Source: Lachnospiraceae bacterium UBA7205 (GTDB taxonomy: Bacteria > Bacillota > Clostridia > Lachnospirales > Lachnospiraceae). From it: DNA of 52,521 nucleotides. Positions within the stretch are counted from its first letter, which is position 1; the number at the start of each line of letters is the position of its first letter. The notes beneath the pieces were generated by a model. The model saw nothing but the letters and a program-made list of their open reading frames with translations, searched no databases and was not told where the DNA came from. Made by a program: the position numbers and the translations under genes. The stretch covers positions 57,391 through 109,911 of the forward strand of contig DKUL01000086.1 of the NCBI GenBank assembly GCA_002490665.1. Reading direction: 5' to 3'. Below are positions 42,720 to 50,799 of this stretch, piece by piece.

Positions 42720-44200
42720 AACATACAAACCCGATGCTTCTGATTGATTTTTATAAGGCGGTGCATTCTGACATGCTGCCTGACAAAATAGAGAAATCCG
42801 TATCGTATTTTACGCCGCGCATGAGCAGGGTAAAGATGTGGGATACGGTGGTGATGTTCGGCCTGCAGGCATTCATCCGGACTTACCTGGTGGAATATTT
42901 TAACAGTGAGTTTTTTGAAAAAGGGCTTGACGCGGTTGTGGGAGAATATGACAGGGTGCTTGGCGCTGCACTCGGAAGGAATGCCTACAGGACAGAAAAA
43001 ATTGTAAGGCTTCACAAGCTCGGATACCTTCCGATAGAAATCAAGGCGCTCCCGGAGGGTACGAGGGTTCCGATGCATGTGCCGATGTTTGAAATCAGCA
43101 ACACACATCCTGACTTTGCGTGGCTTCCACAGGCACTGGAATCACTTATCAGTGCGGAGCTGTGGCATCCGATGATTAGTGCGACAGTCGGTGCGTCCTA
43201 CAGGGAAATCGTCAACCAATACTATGGAATTTCGGTGGATGATGCGATACCCAGGGCAACGGCGCTCGGTGATTTTTCCTTCCGTGGGCAGGAGTGCCTG
43301 CAGTCGGCGGTAAAGTCCAGTGCAGGCTGGTGCCTGTCCTTTCTGAATACCGCCACCGTTCCCGTGATTTCGTTTCTGGAACAGATGTACTGCTGTGACT
43401 GCACGAAAGAACCAGTCGCGCTGGGGGCTGTCAGCACGGAGCATTCCGTGATGTGCAGTAACTATGCCGTCGACGGGGACGAGATTACGCTGCTTAGGCG
43501 GCTGCTTACGGAGATTTATCCTGATACCAGTTTTTCCGCCGTGCTGGACTCCTATGACTACTGGAACATCATCGACAATGTGCTGCCGCAGCTGAAAGAG
43601 GAGATTCTGGCACATAATGGATGCATGCTGATGCGTGGTGACAGCGGGGACTGCGTGGAGGTCGTGACAAAAACCGTGTTCAGGCTGTGGGATATTTTTG
43701 GCGGAACTGTCAATTCTAAGGGATATAAGGTGCTTGACCCGCATGTGAAGGCAATCTATGGCGACAGCATTACCATACAGCGCTGTGAGGCAATTTACAG
43801 GATTCTGATTGAAAACGGATTTGCGTGCAGCAATGTGGCGCTGGGTGTCGGCAGCTTCAGCATGCAGTGCGTTGAGGAGGAAAATATACTCAAGCCTTTT
43901 ACAAGGGATACCTTCAGCTCCTGCATCAAGGCGACGTACTGCGAGGTGGACGGCAGACCCATTCCCATTTTCAAGGATCCCAAGGACGGCGGCTTCAAGA
44001 AAAGCCAGCGCGGGATGTGCCGCGTGTACCGCGGTGAAAACGGCGGCATCACATTTGCCGACGGCTATACGGGCGAAACGATAGCCGGACAGGAAAATAT
44101 GCTTGAAGTGGTGTTCCGGGATGGGGTACTGGTAAAGGAACAGACGCTCGCGGAAATCAGAAACAGGCTCAACGGCGGAAATTTTGGAGGAACGAATTGA
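42716..44200 (+). CDS. NAMPT-family phosphoribosyltransferase, predicted to use nicotinate
   Basis: A 494-residue protein clearly of the nicotinamide phosphoribosyltransferase (NadV/NAMPT) group: GDFSFRGQECLQSA (R190), STEHSVM with the catalytic histidine H243, AVLDSYDYWNIIDN, RGDSGD (R307, D309), NSKGYKVLDPHVKAIYGDSI and PIFKDPKDGGFKKSQRG. From R190 the alignment to human NAMPT runs without gaps to A213, which replaces Asp219 of human NAMPT, the residue that holds the nicotinamide amide. With a nicotinamidase first in the operon and glutamine-dependent NAD synthetase last, nicotinate is the more sensible substrate. The alignment is from memory. The start overlaps the previous stop by four bases. 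Confidence 0.85.
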   Translation: MKHTNPMLLIDFYKAVHSDMLPDKIEKSVSYFTPRMSRVKMWDTVVMFGLQAFIRTYLVEYFNSEFFEKGLDAVVGEYDRVLGAALGRNAYRTEKIVRLHKLGYLPIEIKALPEGTRVPMHVPMFEISNTHPDFAWLPQALESLISAELWHPMISATVGASYREIVNQYYGISVDDAIPRATALGDFSFRGQECLQSAVKSSAGWCLSFLNTATVPVISFLEQMYCCDCTKEPVALGAVSTEHSVMCSNYAVDGDEITLLRRLLTEIYPDTSFSAVLDSYDYWNIIDNVLPQLKEEILAHNGCMLMRGDSGDCVEVVTKTVFRLWDIFGGTVNSKGYKVLDPHVKAIYGDSITIQRCEAIYRILIENGFACSNVALGVGSFSMQCVEEENILKPFTRDTFSSCIKATYCEVDGRPIPIFKDPKDGGFKKSQRGMCRVYRGENGGITFADGYTGETIAGQENMLEVVFRDGVLVKEQTLAEIRNRLNGGNFGGTN

Positions 44201-44201
44201 G

Positions 44202-46154
44202 ATGGAAAACGCATTAAATTTATTTCGGGCGGCAGCAGTGTCCCCGAGAGTCCACATCGGAAATGTTGCAAAGAATTGTCAGGAGATAAAAAAGGAGTAC
44301 GACAGCCAGGCACAACAGACAGACCTGATTGTCATGCCGGAGCTTTCAGTGACAGGCTACACATGTGCCGATTTGTTTAACAATCGAAATCTTCTGGATA
44401 TGGCATGCCGGGGACTGTACGATTTGACCATGTACACAAAAAAATACGGGGAGGGCGCTGCGGTGCTTGTCGTCGGTGTCCCGCTTGAGAAGGGCGGGGA
44501 ACTGTTCAACTGCGCTGCGCTGATGCAAAATGGCAGGCTGATAGCGGTTGTGCCCAAAACATATCTTCCCAATTATGGTGAGTTTTATGAGAAAAGATGG
44601 TTCAGTGCGGGAGAGCACGATGCGGAGCCGTTTTCCGTTATCTGCGGAACAGAAACGCTTCAGACAACGTTCGGAAATAACATCATCATAGAAATCGGCG
44701 CGCAAAAAAAGGTCTGTGTCGGAGTGGAAATCTGTGAGGATGCCTGGGCACCAGTATCGCCAGGACGCCTGCTTGCACTCAGCGGAGCGGAAATCATTGT
44801 AAATCTCTCTGCGTCAAATGAAGTAATCGGCAAGGCGCAGTACCGCAAAAATATGCTGGGTGCGGCATCTGCGGGATGCATCTGCGGATATGTGTATGTC
44901 TCCGCGGGAAAGTACGAATCGACCTCCGACCTTGTATTCAGCGGACACAACCTGATGTATGAGAATGGAAAGCTGATTGGTGAAAACAAGCCTTTTGACA
45001 ATAACGTGCTTGTAAAAGACTTCAATCTCACAAAAATCAGGCATGACCGCATTGCGAACAAGACCTATTCCGGATGCAAAAACAATTTTTCGCAGAGAAG
45101 CTATGTAAGGCTTTCGTGTGAAAAGCCGCTTGTGGAGAAAGCAGAACTTCTTGCCAGGCTGTCCATCACACCGTTTGTGCCATCGAGCAGCCGCAGGGAA
45201 CGAAGCCTTGAAATTTTCCAGATGCAGGTTACCGCGCTTGCAAGGCGCATCGAGGCGACAAAAAGCAAATGCGTCATAGTGGGCGTTTCCGGCGGGCTTG
45301 ACTCGACGCTTGCGCTTCTGGTATCCGCACAGGCGGTAAAGAATCTGGGACTTCCTTCTGCGACGGTGACTGGTATTACCATGCCGGGATTTGGAACGAC
45401 AAGCCGCACAAAGAACAATTCCATGGAGCTGATGCGCTACCTTGGCTGTACGATGCGGGAAATCAGCATTGCCGAATCAGTAAGGCAGCACTTTAAGGAT
45501 ATCGGGCAGGATGAGAATGTGCAGGATGTCACTTATGAGAACTGTCAGGCGCGGGAGCGCACGCAGATTCTGATGGATGTGGCAAACAAGGAGGGCGGTT
45601 TTGTCGTCGGTACGGGTGACCTGTCGGAGCTGGCGCTGGGATGGTGCACGTACAACGGTGACCACATGAGTATGTATGCCGTCAATACAAGCATTCCAAA
45701 GACATTGGTGCGTACTTTGGTTGACGAAATCGGACACTATATGGATGAAAACGGATTTTCCGGAATGAAAGCAGTGATAGAGGATATCATCGACACGCCG
45801 GTAAGCCCGGAACTGCTGCCGCCCAATGCGGACGGCACGATCGCACAGAAAACAGAGGAAACCGTTGGCTCATACATTTTACACGACTTTTTCCTGTACT
45901 ATACACTGCGGTACGGGATGCCGCCGGAGGAGATCTTTGCGCTCTGCCAGGAGGCAGTCCGCCGGAGCAGCGCGTACAAATTCAGCGATGAGGAAATCAG
46001 GAAGTGGCAGAACGTGTTTTACACGCGGTTTTTCAGGCAGCAGTTTAAGCGCAACTGTATGCCGGACGGTGTCAAGGTCGGTTCCGTGTCCGTCAGTCCC
46101 CGGGGGGATTTACGTCTTCCGGCAGAGATTGAACCGGAGGAGTTCATGGTATAA
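44202..46154 (+). CDS. nadE: Glutamine-dependent NAD+ synthetase
   Basis: A 650-residue two-domain enzyme. The N-terminal nitrilase-type glutaminase has the catalytic cysteine in CVGVEICEDAWAP (C178), a glutamate in VMPELSVTGY and a lysine in KTYLPNYGEFYEKRWF. The C-terminal synthetase domain has the PP loop VGVSGGLDSTLALLV (about residue 364) and GTGDLSELALGWCTYNGDHM. It amidates nicotinate adenine dinucleotide to NAD+, the last step of the route served by this operon. No nicotinate mononucleotide adenylyltransferase (nadD) is in the window. ATG 44202 is 10 bases after GGAGG at 44187-44191. Confidence 0.93.
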   Translation: MENALNLFRAAAVSPRVHIGNVAKNCQEIKKEYDSQAQQTDLIVMPELSVTGYTCADLFNNRNLLDMACRGLYDLTMYTKKYGEGAAVLVVGVPLEKGGELFNCAALMQNGRLIAVVPKTYLPNYGEFYEKRWFSAGEHDAEPFSVICGTETLQTTFGNNIIIEIGAQKKVCVGVEICEDAWAPVSPGRLLALSGAEIIVNLSASNEVIGKAQYRKNMLGAASAGCICGYVYVSAGKYESTSDLVFSGHNLMYENGKLIGENKPFDNNVLVKDFNLTKIRHDRIANKTYSGCKNNFSQRSYVRLSCEKPLVEKAELLARLSITPFVPSSSRRERSLEIFQMQVTALARRIEATKSKCVIVGVSGGLDSTLALLVSAQAVKNLGLPSATVTGITMPGFGTTSRTKNNSMELMRYLGCTMREISIAESVRQHFKDIGQDENVQDVTYENCQARERTQILMDVANKEGGFVVGTGDLSELALGWCTYNGDHMSMYAVNTSIPKTLVRTLVDEIGHYMDENGFSGMKAVIEDIIDTPVSPELLPPNADGTIAQKTEETVGSYILHDFFLYYTLRYGMPPEEIFALCQEAVRRSSAYKFSDEEIRKWQNVFYTRFFRQQFKRNCMPDGVKVGSVSVSPRGDLRLPAEIEPEEFMV

Positions 46155-46164
46155 AAAACCGCAA

Positions 46165-46191
46165 GAAGGCAGTATCGAATGAAAAATACTT
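46165..46191. repeat. Partial copy of the element at 1886-1911
   Basis: GAAGGCAG (46165-46172) and TGAAAAATACTT (46180-46191) occur in the same order and almost the same spacing (7 versus 6 bases) as at 1886-1893 and 1900-1911. Both copies lie just downstream of a stop codon. Here the inverted right arm is missing. Confidence 0.4.
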
Positions 46192-46206
46192 GGGTGGGGA
46201 TATGCA

Positions 46207-47163
46207 ATGCGACAGACAAATGAAAACCATTTAACACAGGCTTCAGAGAAACATGCAGACTGGCAGTTTCTGGAAGATTATGACATGAACCGGTATGACC
46301 GCCCGTCCATTGCGGCGGACATTGCCGTGTTTTCCATTGGCAGAAAGATGATGGCGGAGCCGGATTACCGCAGGCTCCCCGCGAAATCACTCCGGCTGCT
46401 GATGATTCGGCGCGCCAGGCAGCCTTTCTGCGGGGAATGGGCGCTGCCGGGCGGTTTTATGCACAGGGGGGAGACCATACAGGAGACAGCAAGGCGCGAG
46501 CTCAAGGAGGAGACGGGGACAGATAAGGCGTACATGGAACTCTGTGATGTTTTTAGTGACAGCGGGCGCGACCCGAGAGGATGGATTATCTCACAGTCTT
46601 TTCTGGCAGTCCTCAACGAGGACGACCTTGCAAACGGCCGTCTTGAGGCAAGCGGTGATGCCGGAGAGGCAAGGTGGTTTGATATCACGGTCGACAAGAC
46701 TTCAGGAAACAGACAGGAGCGCGCGAACCAGATTACCTGTGACAACGACTACCGGCTGCTGCTGGAAAGTGACAGCATATCTGATGGTGAGCGCGCGATT
46801 CTGCTGCGTGCAGTGATACGGGAGCATATCGTATACAGCGACTACCACGAAATTGCCACTTATGAGGTTGTGGATTCCCAGGGAATTGCGTTTGACCATG
46901 CGAAGATTATTGTCAGCGTGTTCAACAGGCTCCGGCAGATGCTTGCACTTGATGTGCGGATTGCGTTTGACTTCATGCCGGCGTGTTTTACCATGACTGA
47001 TTTTCAGGAGGCAGTTGAACTGATATCAGGGCAGGCGATGATTAAGGCAAATTTCAGAAGAAAGTTTTCGGAATATGTGACAGAGACGGACAGGATGATA
47101 CAAAACGGGGGACACAGGCCTGCAAAGGCATTCGTCAGGAACCTTGACCGTTTTTACCAGTAA
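46207..47163 (+). CDS. nrtR: NrtR-type Nudix repressor of NAD metabolism
   Basis: A 318-residue protein with a Nudix domain and a C-terminal winged helix. The Nudix box is present as GGFMHRGETIQETARREL followed by KEETG (about 81-104), so catalytic glutamates are kept, unlike some NrtR proteins. The C-terminal part (FTMTDFQEAVELISGQ and then RRKFSEYV) is the NrtR-type winged helix. NrtR proteins repress NAD biosynthesis operons and let go when ADP-ribose or related compounds bind the Nudix domain. It is the last gene of the NAD operon, so repression would be autoregulated through the palindromes at 41200 and 41254. GGGTGGGGA lies 5 bases before ATG 46207. Confidence 0.87.
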   Translation: MRQTNENHLTQASEKHADWQFLEDYDMNRYDRPSIAADIAVFSIGRKMMAEPDYRRLPAKSLRLLMIRRARQPFCGEWALPGGFMHRGETIQETARRELKEETGTDKAYMELCDVFSDSGRDPRGWIISQSFLAVLNEDDLANGRLEASGDAGEARWFDITVDKTSGNRQERANQITCDNDYRLLLESDSISDGERAILLRAVIREHIVYSDYHEIATYEVVDSQGIAFDHAKIIVSVFNRLRQMLALDVRIAFDFMPACFTMTDFQEAVELISGQAMIKANFRRKFSEYVTETDRMIQNGGHRPAKAFVRNLDRFYQ

Positions 47164-47186
47164 AAAGGCGCGAAAGCGTCTTTTTT
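47162..47186 (+). terminator. Terminator of the NAD operon
   Basis: AAAAAGGCGC, loop GAAA, GCGTCTTTTT, followed by more T residues. The stem includes one G-T pair and overlaps the nrtR stop codon. Confidence 0.85.
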
Positions 47187-47216
47187 CTTTATGGAAAATT
47201 GTCTTTTCAATAAAAA

Positions 47217-47235
47217 TTTATCGAAATTCGATAAA
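47217..47235. promoter_or_regulatory. Palindromic operator upstream of the DUF2975 gene
   Basis: TTTATCGAAATTCGATAAA is a perfect 19-base palindrome with a central A, ending 6 bases before the -35 element. The nearest DNA-binding gene is the small XRE-type regulator at 47849, which probably binds here and controls its own operon. The sequence differs from the NAD-operon palindromes. Confidence 0.65.
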
Positions 47236-47241
47236 AAGTTA

Positions 47242-47270
47242 TTGCATTTCAATGCGGACAGTGGTACGAT
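47242..47270 (+). promoter_or_regulatory. Promoter for the DUF2975 module
   Basis: TTGCAT at 47242-47247, 17-base spacer, TACGAT at 47265-47270. It lies just after the palindrome at 47217-47235 and 52 bases before ATG 47323. Confidence 0.7.
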
Positions 47271-47322
47271 GGAAATATAAAATTTCCGGAAAATCAATGA
47301 GAAGGAAAAAGGATGGATAAGT

Positions 47323-47784
47323 ATGAAAAGAGAAACCGTGATTGTTTTTACAAAATATCTGCTGGATTTCATGTTTTTTGCAGGAATCATCGTGACCCTG
47401 ACACTTCCCCTTCCAGGTGTGGTGCAGAAAATAATGGATTTTTTTGATTTCCACGACTTTGAGGGGCGGTATACGGAGATTATTGTCATCTACTTTGTGC
47501 TGGGCATGCTGGCATGCCTGATACTGGGGGAGCTGCGGAAAATGTTCCGCACCGTCCTGAAGGATGACTGCTTTGTCAAGGAGAATGTTGTAAGCCTCCA
47601 GCGGATGGGGACATACAGCTTTGTTATCGCCGCGGTCTGCCTGCTGCGGACAGTGCTCTACACGACCATTGCCATGCTCGTACTCGTGCTGGTATTCATC
47701 ATAGCCGGACTGTTCAGCAAAGTGCTTGCGTTTGTGTTTGACCGGGCAGTGGAGTACAAACTGGAAAATGACCTGACAATATAA
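47323..47784 (+). CDS. DUF2975-type membrane protein
   Basis: A 153-residue protein with about four membrane helices (near 10-30, 50-70, 92-112, 115-140), including FVLGMLACLILGELRKMF followed by VLKDDCFVKENVVSLQRMG, the conserved core of DUF2975. Genes of this family are commonly paired with a small YozG-like XRE regulator, as here. The function is unknown. The ribosome binding site is AAGGA about 9 bases before ATG 47323. Confidence 0.8.
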   Translation: MKRETVIVFTKYLLDFMFFAGIIVTLTLPLPGVVQKIMDFFDFHDFEGRYTEIIVIYFVLGMLACLILGELRKMFRTVLKDDCFVKENVVSLQRMGTYSFVIAAVCLLRTVLYTTIAMLVLVLVFIIAGLFSKVLAFVFDRAVEYKLENDLTI

Positions 47785-47848
47785 AAATGACTACGGTGTA
47801 TGCAGCTGGGACAAAAAGCGGCACAATTTTTGGAAAGGCAAGGTTACC

Positions 47849-48067
47849 ATGGCAATAATTATAAATCTTGATGTAATGATGGCAAAGAGAAAGATTGGGC
47901 TGACAGAGCTTGCAAAGGATGTAGACATCACACTTGCGAATCTGTCAATACTCAAAAACAATAAGGCAAAGGCAGTCAGGCTCTCCACGCTTGACGCAAT
48001 CTGCAAGGCGCTCCAATGCCAGCCTGGCGACATATTGGAGTATGTGGAGACAGAGGAACTGGAATAA
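47849..48067 (+). CDS. Small XRE-type (YozG-like) DNA-binding regulator
   Basis: A 72-residue single helix-turn-helix protein: MAIIINLDVMMAKRKIGLTE, LAKDVDITLANLSILKNNKA, LSTLDAICKALQCQPGDILE. The length and the ending are typical of the YozG/Cro-like group that accompanies DUF2975 genes. It probably binds the palindrome at 47217-47235. AAAGG and AAGG lie 8-15 bases before ATG 47849. Confidence 0.85.
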   Translation: MAIIINLDVMMAKRKIGLTELAKDVDITLANLSILKNNKAKAVRLSTLDAICKALQCQPGDILEYVETEELE

Positions 48068-48091
48068 ATTTTTAGAAAGGAAGGATTTTCA

Positions 48092-49675
48092 ATGGATAAC
48101 AATATGACGGCGGCAGTCCCGCAGGGTCAGCAGGCTTTGGCTCCCGTACAGCCGGATTGCAGCCTGGCGGCACAGGAGGAAACACTAAGGAAAATGAAGA
48201 ACAGGCAAAAACGGTTTCAGGCATTTGGCATCGGCAGTTTCCTGTATGCACTATTTTATACGTTCTGCCTGTACCACAATGCGTCAGGAATCACCTACCC
48301 TTTTTTCGCAGGCGGAACCCTCTTGTTTTTTGGCTACTTTACCAGAAGGTTAGAGAGCAGCTCCGCAGGCGGACATTTTCATAAAACCTTTCTGGTGATA
48401 TCGATTGTGCTGGCAGGCGCGCTAAACTGCACGACAGATTCCGGCGTACTGATATTTTTCAATAAAATACTGATGACCGTCCTTTTGGGCATACTGATGC
48501 TGCAGTACTGGCATGATCTTACTGGCTGGAGTATTGCCGCATACTGTAAAGGCGGCATGACCATGTTTTTTGGCAGTGTCTGCAGCATGTTTTCCGCAGT
48601 GGGGGACATGACGGCGGTGTGGCGCCTGCGGCATATGGGGAAAAATCCGGAGCATGACGGCACAAACCGCAGGCGCATGCTGCTGTCCGTGGCAATCGGA
48701 TTTGCCATCGCGGCGCCGGTTGCCGCGTTTATCATGATACTGCTGGCAAGCGCGGACGCAGTATTTTACAAACTGATATGTGACGTCCTGACATTTTCCT
48801 TTGATGCCAGCGTGTATGAAAGCATGGAAACAGCCATAAAGATTCTATGCAGCATTGTGTTTTCCGGCGCGGTCTGTTATGGTTTTTTTGTATATAATGC
48901 CGCCCCCGAAACAATAAAAAACAGAAATGATATGGCAGTAAGAGACACGGCGAATCTGGACACATATATTGCAGTGACCGTGAATGCTGTCATGTGTGCG
49001 ATATACCTGTTGTTTTCGGGCATACAGATATTTGGACTTTTTCTCGGAAAAATGAGCCTTCCTGAGGGATATACCTATGCGTCCTATGCAAGGCATGGTT
49101 TTTTTGAACTCGTATTTGTCAGCCTGTTCAACATCATGCTCGTGTTGTTTACACTGGCGTATTTTAAAAAATCATCCGTACTAAAAGCGCTGCTGACCAC
49201 AATATGCGGGTGCACATATATCATGATTCTGTCGAGTGCATACAGGATGCTGCTGTATATATCCAGTTACCAGCTTACGTTCCTGCGGCTGTTTGTCCTA
49301 TGGGCACTGGTCATGATGGCACTGATTATGGCGGGTGTACTCATTTATATCCACAACATGGATTTTTCACTCTTTCGGTTCGGCATCATTGTCCTGACAG
49401 CAGGGTGGCTGTTTTTTTCGGCGGCTCACCCTGATTACTGGATTGCTACCTATAATATAAAGACGAGCACGGAGGAGCAGGGTTACGACAGTTACTACCT
49501 GCGGCGGAGGCTGTCCCTCGATGCCGTAGCCGCACTTCCCGAAGACATCCGCAATAGCAGGGACGGCATTTACTATAAAAAAGTGGAACGCTACCAGGAA
49601 CAGACCAAAGGACTGCAGGGACTGCGGAAGTTTAATTTTTCAAGGGCATATGCCGCGCATAAGATTGACACTTGA
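48092..49675 (+). CDS. DUF4173-type polytopic membrane protein
   Basis: A 527-residue protein with a 45-residue soluble N-terminus, about eleven to twelve membrane helices and a C-terminal soluble tail of about 90 residues. The conserved core of DUF4173 (related to DUF4153) is visible as YTYASYARHGFFELVFVSLF and RLFVLWALVMMALIMAG. The function of the family is unknown. It lies 24 bases after the XRE gene behind AAGGAAGG and is likely part of the same transcript. Its stop overlaps the frame of the next gene's leader. Confidence 0.75.
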   Translation: MDNNMTAAVPQGQQALAPVQPDCSLAAQEETLRKMKNRQKRFQAFGIGSFLYALFYTFCLYHNASGITYPFFAGGTLLFFGYFTRRLESSSAGGHFHKTFLVISIVLAGALNCTTDSGVLIFFNKILMTVLLGILMLQYWHDLTGWSIAAYCKGGMTMFFGSVCSMFSAVGDMTAVWRLRHMGKNPEHDGTNRRRMLLSVAIGFAIAAPVAAFIMILLASADAVFYKLICDVLTFSFDASVYESMETAIKILCSIVFSGAVCYGFFVYNAAPETIKNRNDMAVRDTANLDTYIAVTVNAVMCAIYLLFSGIQIFGLFLGKMSLPEGYTYASYARHGFFELVFVSLFNIMLVLFTLAYFKKSSVLKALLTTICGCTYIMILSSAYRMLLYISSYQLTFLRLFVLWALVMMALIMAGVLIYIHNMDFSLFRFGIIVLTAGWLFFSAAHPDYWIATYNIKTSTEEQGYDSYYLRRRLSLDAVAALPEDIRNSRDGIYYKKVERYQEQTKGLQGLRKFNFSRAYAAHKIDT

Positions 49676-49686
49676 CAAGGAACAGG

Positions 49687-50127
49687 ATGGAAAAAATGGT
49701 TATAAAAATAAAGACTGTCTTCGGAAGAATATGGAAGGATATCAAAAATTTCCGCGCTGCGGCCTGCTTCATCGCGGTTTATAATGTGGCTGCGAGAATG
49801 CTGTTTGACGCATTCTGTCCCCAGCTGATTCTCACAGGATTTCCGTGTGCAGGCTGCGGAATGACCCGGGCGGTGTTCTATATCCTGACAGGACGGCTTG
49901 CCAGGGGGATGCGGCTGAATCCGGCAGCGCCCGCGTGGATTGCGTTTTTGTTCTGGTTTTTCTGGAACAGATACATACGCGGCACCTGTAAAAAAAGCAC
50001 GTACCTGTGGCTGGGCATCGTGTGTGCCGTCACGCTTGCAGTGTACTTGTACCGCATGATAAACTGCTTTCCGGGCGCGCCGCCGATGGTTTACCACCGG
50101 AATAATATTTTGCGCAGGCTGCTGTAA
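49687..50127 (+). CDS. DUF2752-type small membrane protein
   Basis: A 146-residue protein with the DUF2752 signature GFPCAGCGMTRA, followed by LTGRLARGMRLNPAAPAWIA, and about three membrane helices. The CxxCGxT motif is conserved in the family, whose function is unknown. ATG 49687 was chosen because AAGGA at 49677-49681 precedes it; the longer TTG start overlaps that site. Together with the DUF4173 gene it forms the end of the module. Confidence 0.8.
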   Translation: MEKMVIKIKTVFGRIWKDIKNFRAAACFIAVYNVAARMLFDAFCPQLILTGFPCAGCGMTRAVFYILTGRLARGMRLNPAAPAWIAFLFWFFWNRYIRGTCKKSTYLWLGIVCAVTLAVYLYRMINCFPGAPPMVYHRNNILRRLL

Positions 50128-50150
50128 TTTTTAAAAATTGTCGATATGTG

Positions 50151-50180
50151 TTGCACAAAGGTATTTCCTTGTGGTAAGAT
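50151..50180 (+). promoter_or_regulatory. Promoter for the Gln/Pro-rich membrane protein
   Basis: TTGCAC at 50151-50156, 18-base spacer, TAAGAT at 50175-50180. It lies 50 bases before ATG 50231 and after a short AATTTTTAAAAATT palindrome. Confidence 0.6.
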
Positions 50181-50230
50181 TAGGCGTGAGACTTATTATT
50201 TTTTCAATGAATTATCGGAGGGAGATATTG

Positions 50231-50614
50231 ATGGACAACAATAATTTATTCAACCAGGGGAACCAGAATGGTGACCAGGGACAGTACCAACAGCAGCCAT
50301 ACCAGCAGCCTTATCAGCAGCAGCCGTACCAGCAGCCTTATCAGCAGCAGCAGCCATACCGGTCCGGCGACAGTGAGCTCGAGGAGCCTGTAAGCTTTGC
50401 GGACTGGATGGTGACAACACTCATTCTGTGCATTCCCTGCCTGAACATCATCATGATGTTTGTATGGGCATTCAGCTCTGGCACAAAGAAGAGCAAGTCC
50501 AATTACTTTAAGGCGATGCTCGTGTGGGCGCTGATTAGCATTGTGCTCATGATTGTGTTCATTGCTACATATGGGGCTATATTCTTTTCCGCGATGGGCG
50601 GCAGCTATTATTAA
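50231..50614 (+). CDS. Small membrane protein with Gln/Pro/Tyr-rich N-terminus
   Basis: A 127-residue protein. Residues about 15-45 are a low-complexity QPYQQPYQQQ stretch, followed by SFADWMVTTLILCIPCLNII and a second hydrophobic helix (MLVWALISIVLMIVFIATYG). The two-helix layout with a short basic loop (GTKKSKSNY) recalls CD225-like or DUF4190-like small membrane proteins, but I cannot assign a family. ATG 50231 is preceded by GGAGGGAG at 50218-50225. It has its own promoter and terminator. Confidence 0.75.
   Translation: MDNNNLFNQGNQNGDQGQYQQQPYQQPYQQQPYQQPYQQQQPYRSGDSELEEPVSFADWMVTTLILCIPCLNIIMMFVWAFSSGTKKSKSNYFKAMLVWALISIVLMIVFIATYGAIFFSAMGGSYY
50300..50356 (+). repeat. Imperfect 27-30 base tandem repeat coding for the Gln/Pro stretch
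   Basis: Two units starting TACCAGCAGCCTTATCAGCA at 50300 and 50327; the second has one extra CAG codon. Such repeats can change length by slippage without loss of frame when whole units or codons are lost or gained. Confidence 0.8.
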
Positions 50615-50647
50615 AACGCATATTGGCAAAACCTTGTTTTTGCAGCG

Positions 50648-50686
50648 AAAAACCGACAGGGATGCAGCCTGCCGGTTTTCCTTTTT
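50648..50686. terminator. Bidirectional terminator after the Gln/Pro-rich protein gene
   Basis: AAAAACCGACAGG pairs with CCTGCCGGTTTT with one A-C mismatch, followed by CCTTTTT on the plus strand and by a T run on the minus strand. Confidence 0.8.
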
Positions 50687-50693
50687 ATGCGCA

Positions 50694-50769
50694 GCCCCAT
50701 GCACAATGTGCAAAACCATATACGAGAGTTTTGCACATGGAAGTATGTCGCTAAGGCGACGCATGGGGC
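50694..50769. repeat. Branched palindromic element (three-stem junction)
   Basis: An outer stem GCCCCATGC (50694-50702) with GCATGGGGC (50761-50769) encloses two hairpins: TGTGCAAAAC (50707-50716) with GTTTTGCACA (50728-50737), and GTCGC (50747-50751) with GCGAC (50756-50760). All three stems are perfect. It lies between convergent genes. A 22-base stretch at its left edge (50682-50703) is identical to 26917-26938 inside the gpI-like gene, which suggests a dispersed repeat family. It has no coding role that I can support. Confidence 0.7.
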
Positions 50770-50799
50770 GCGCGGCGAGTAGTGGAGAAAGTCATTCCC

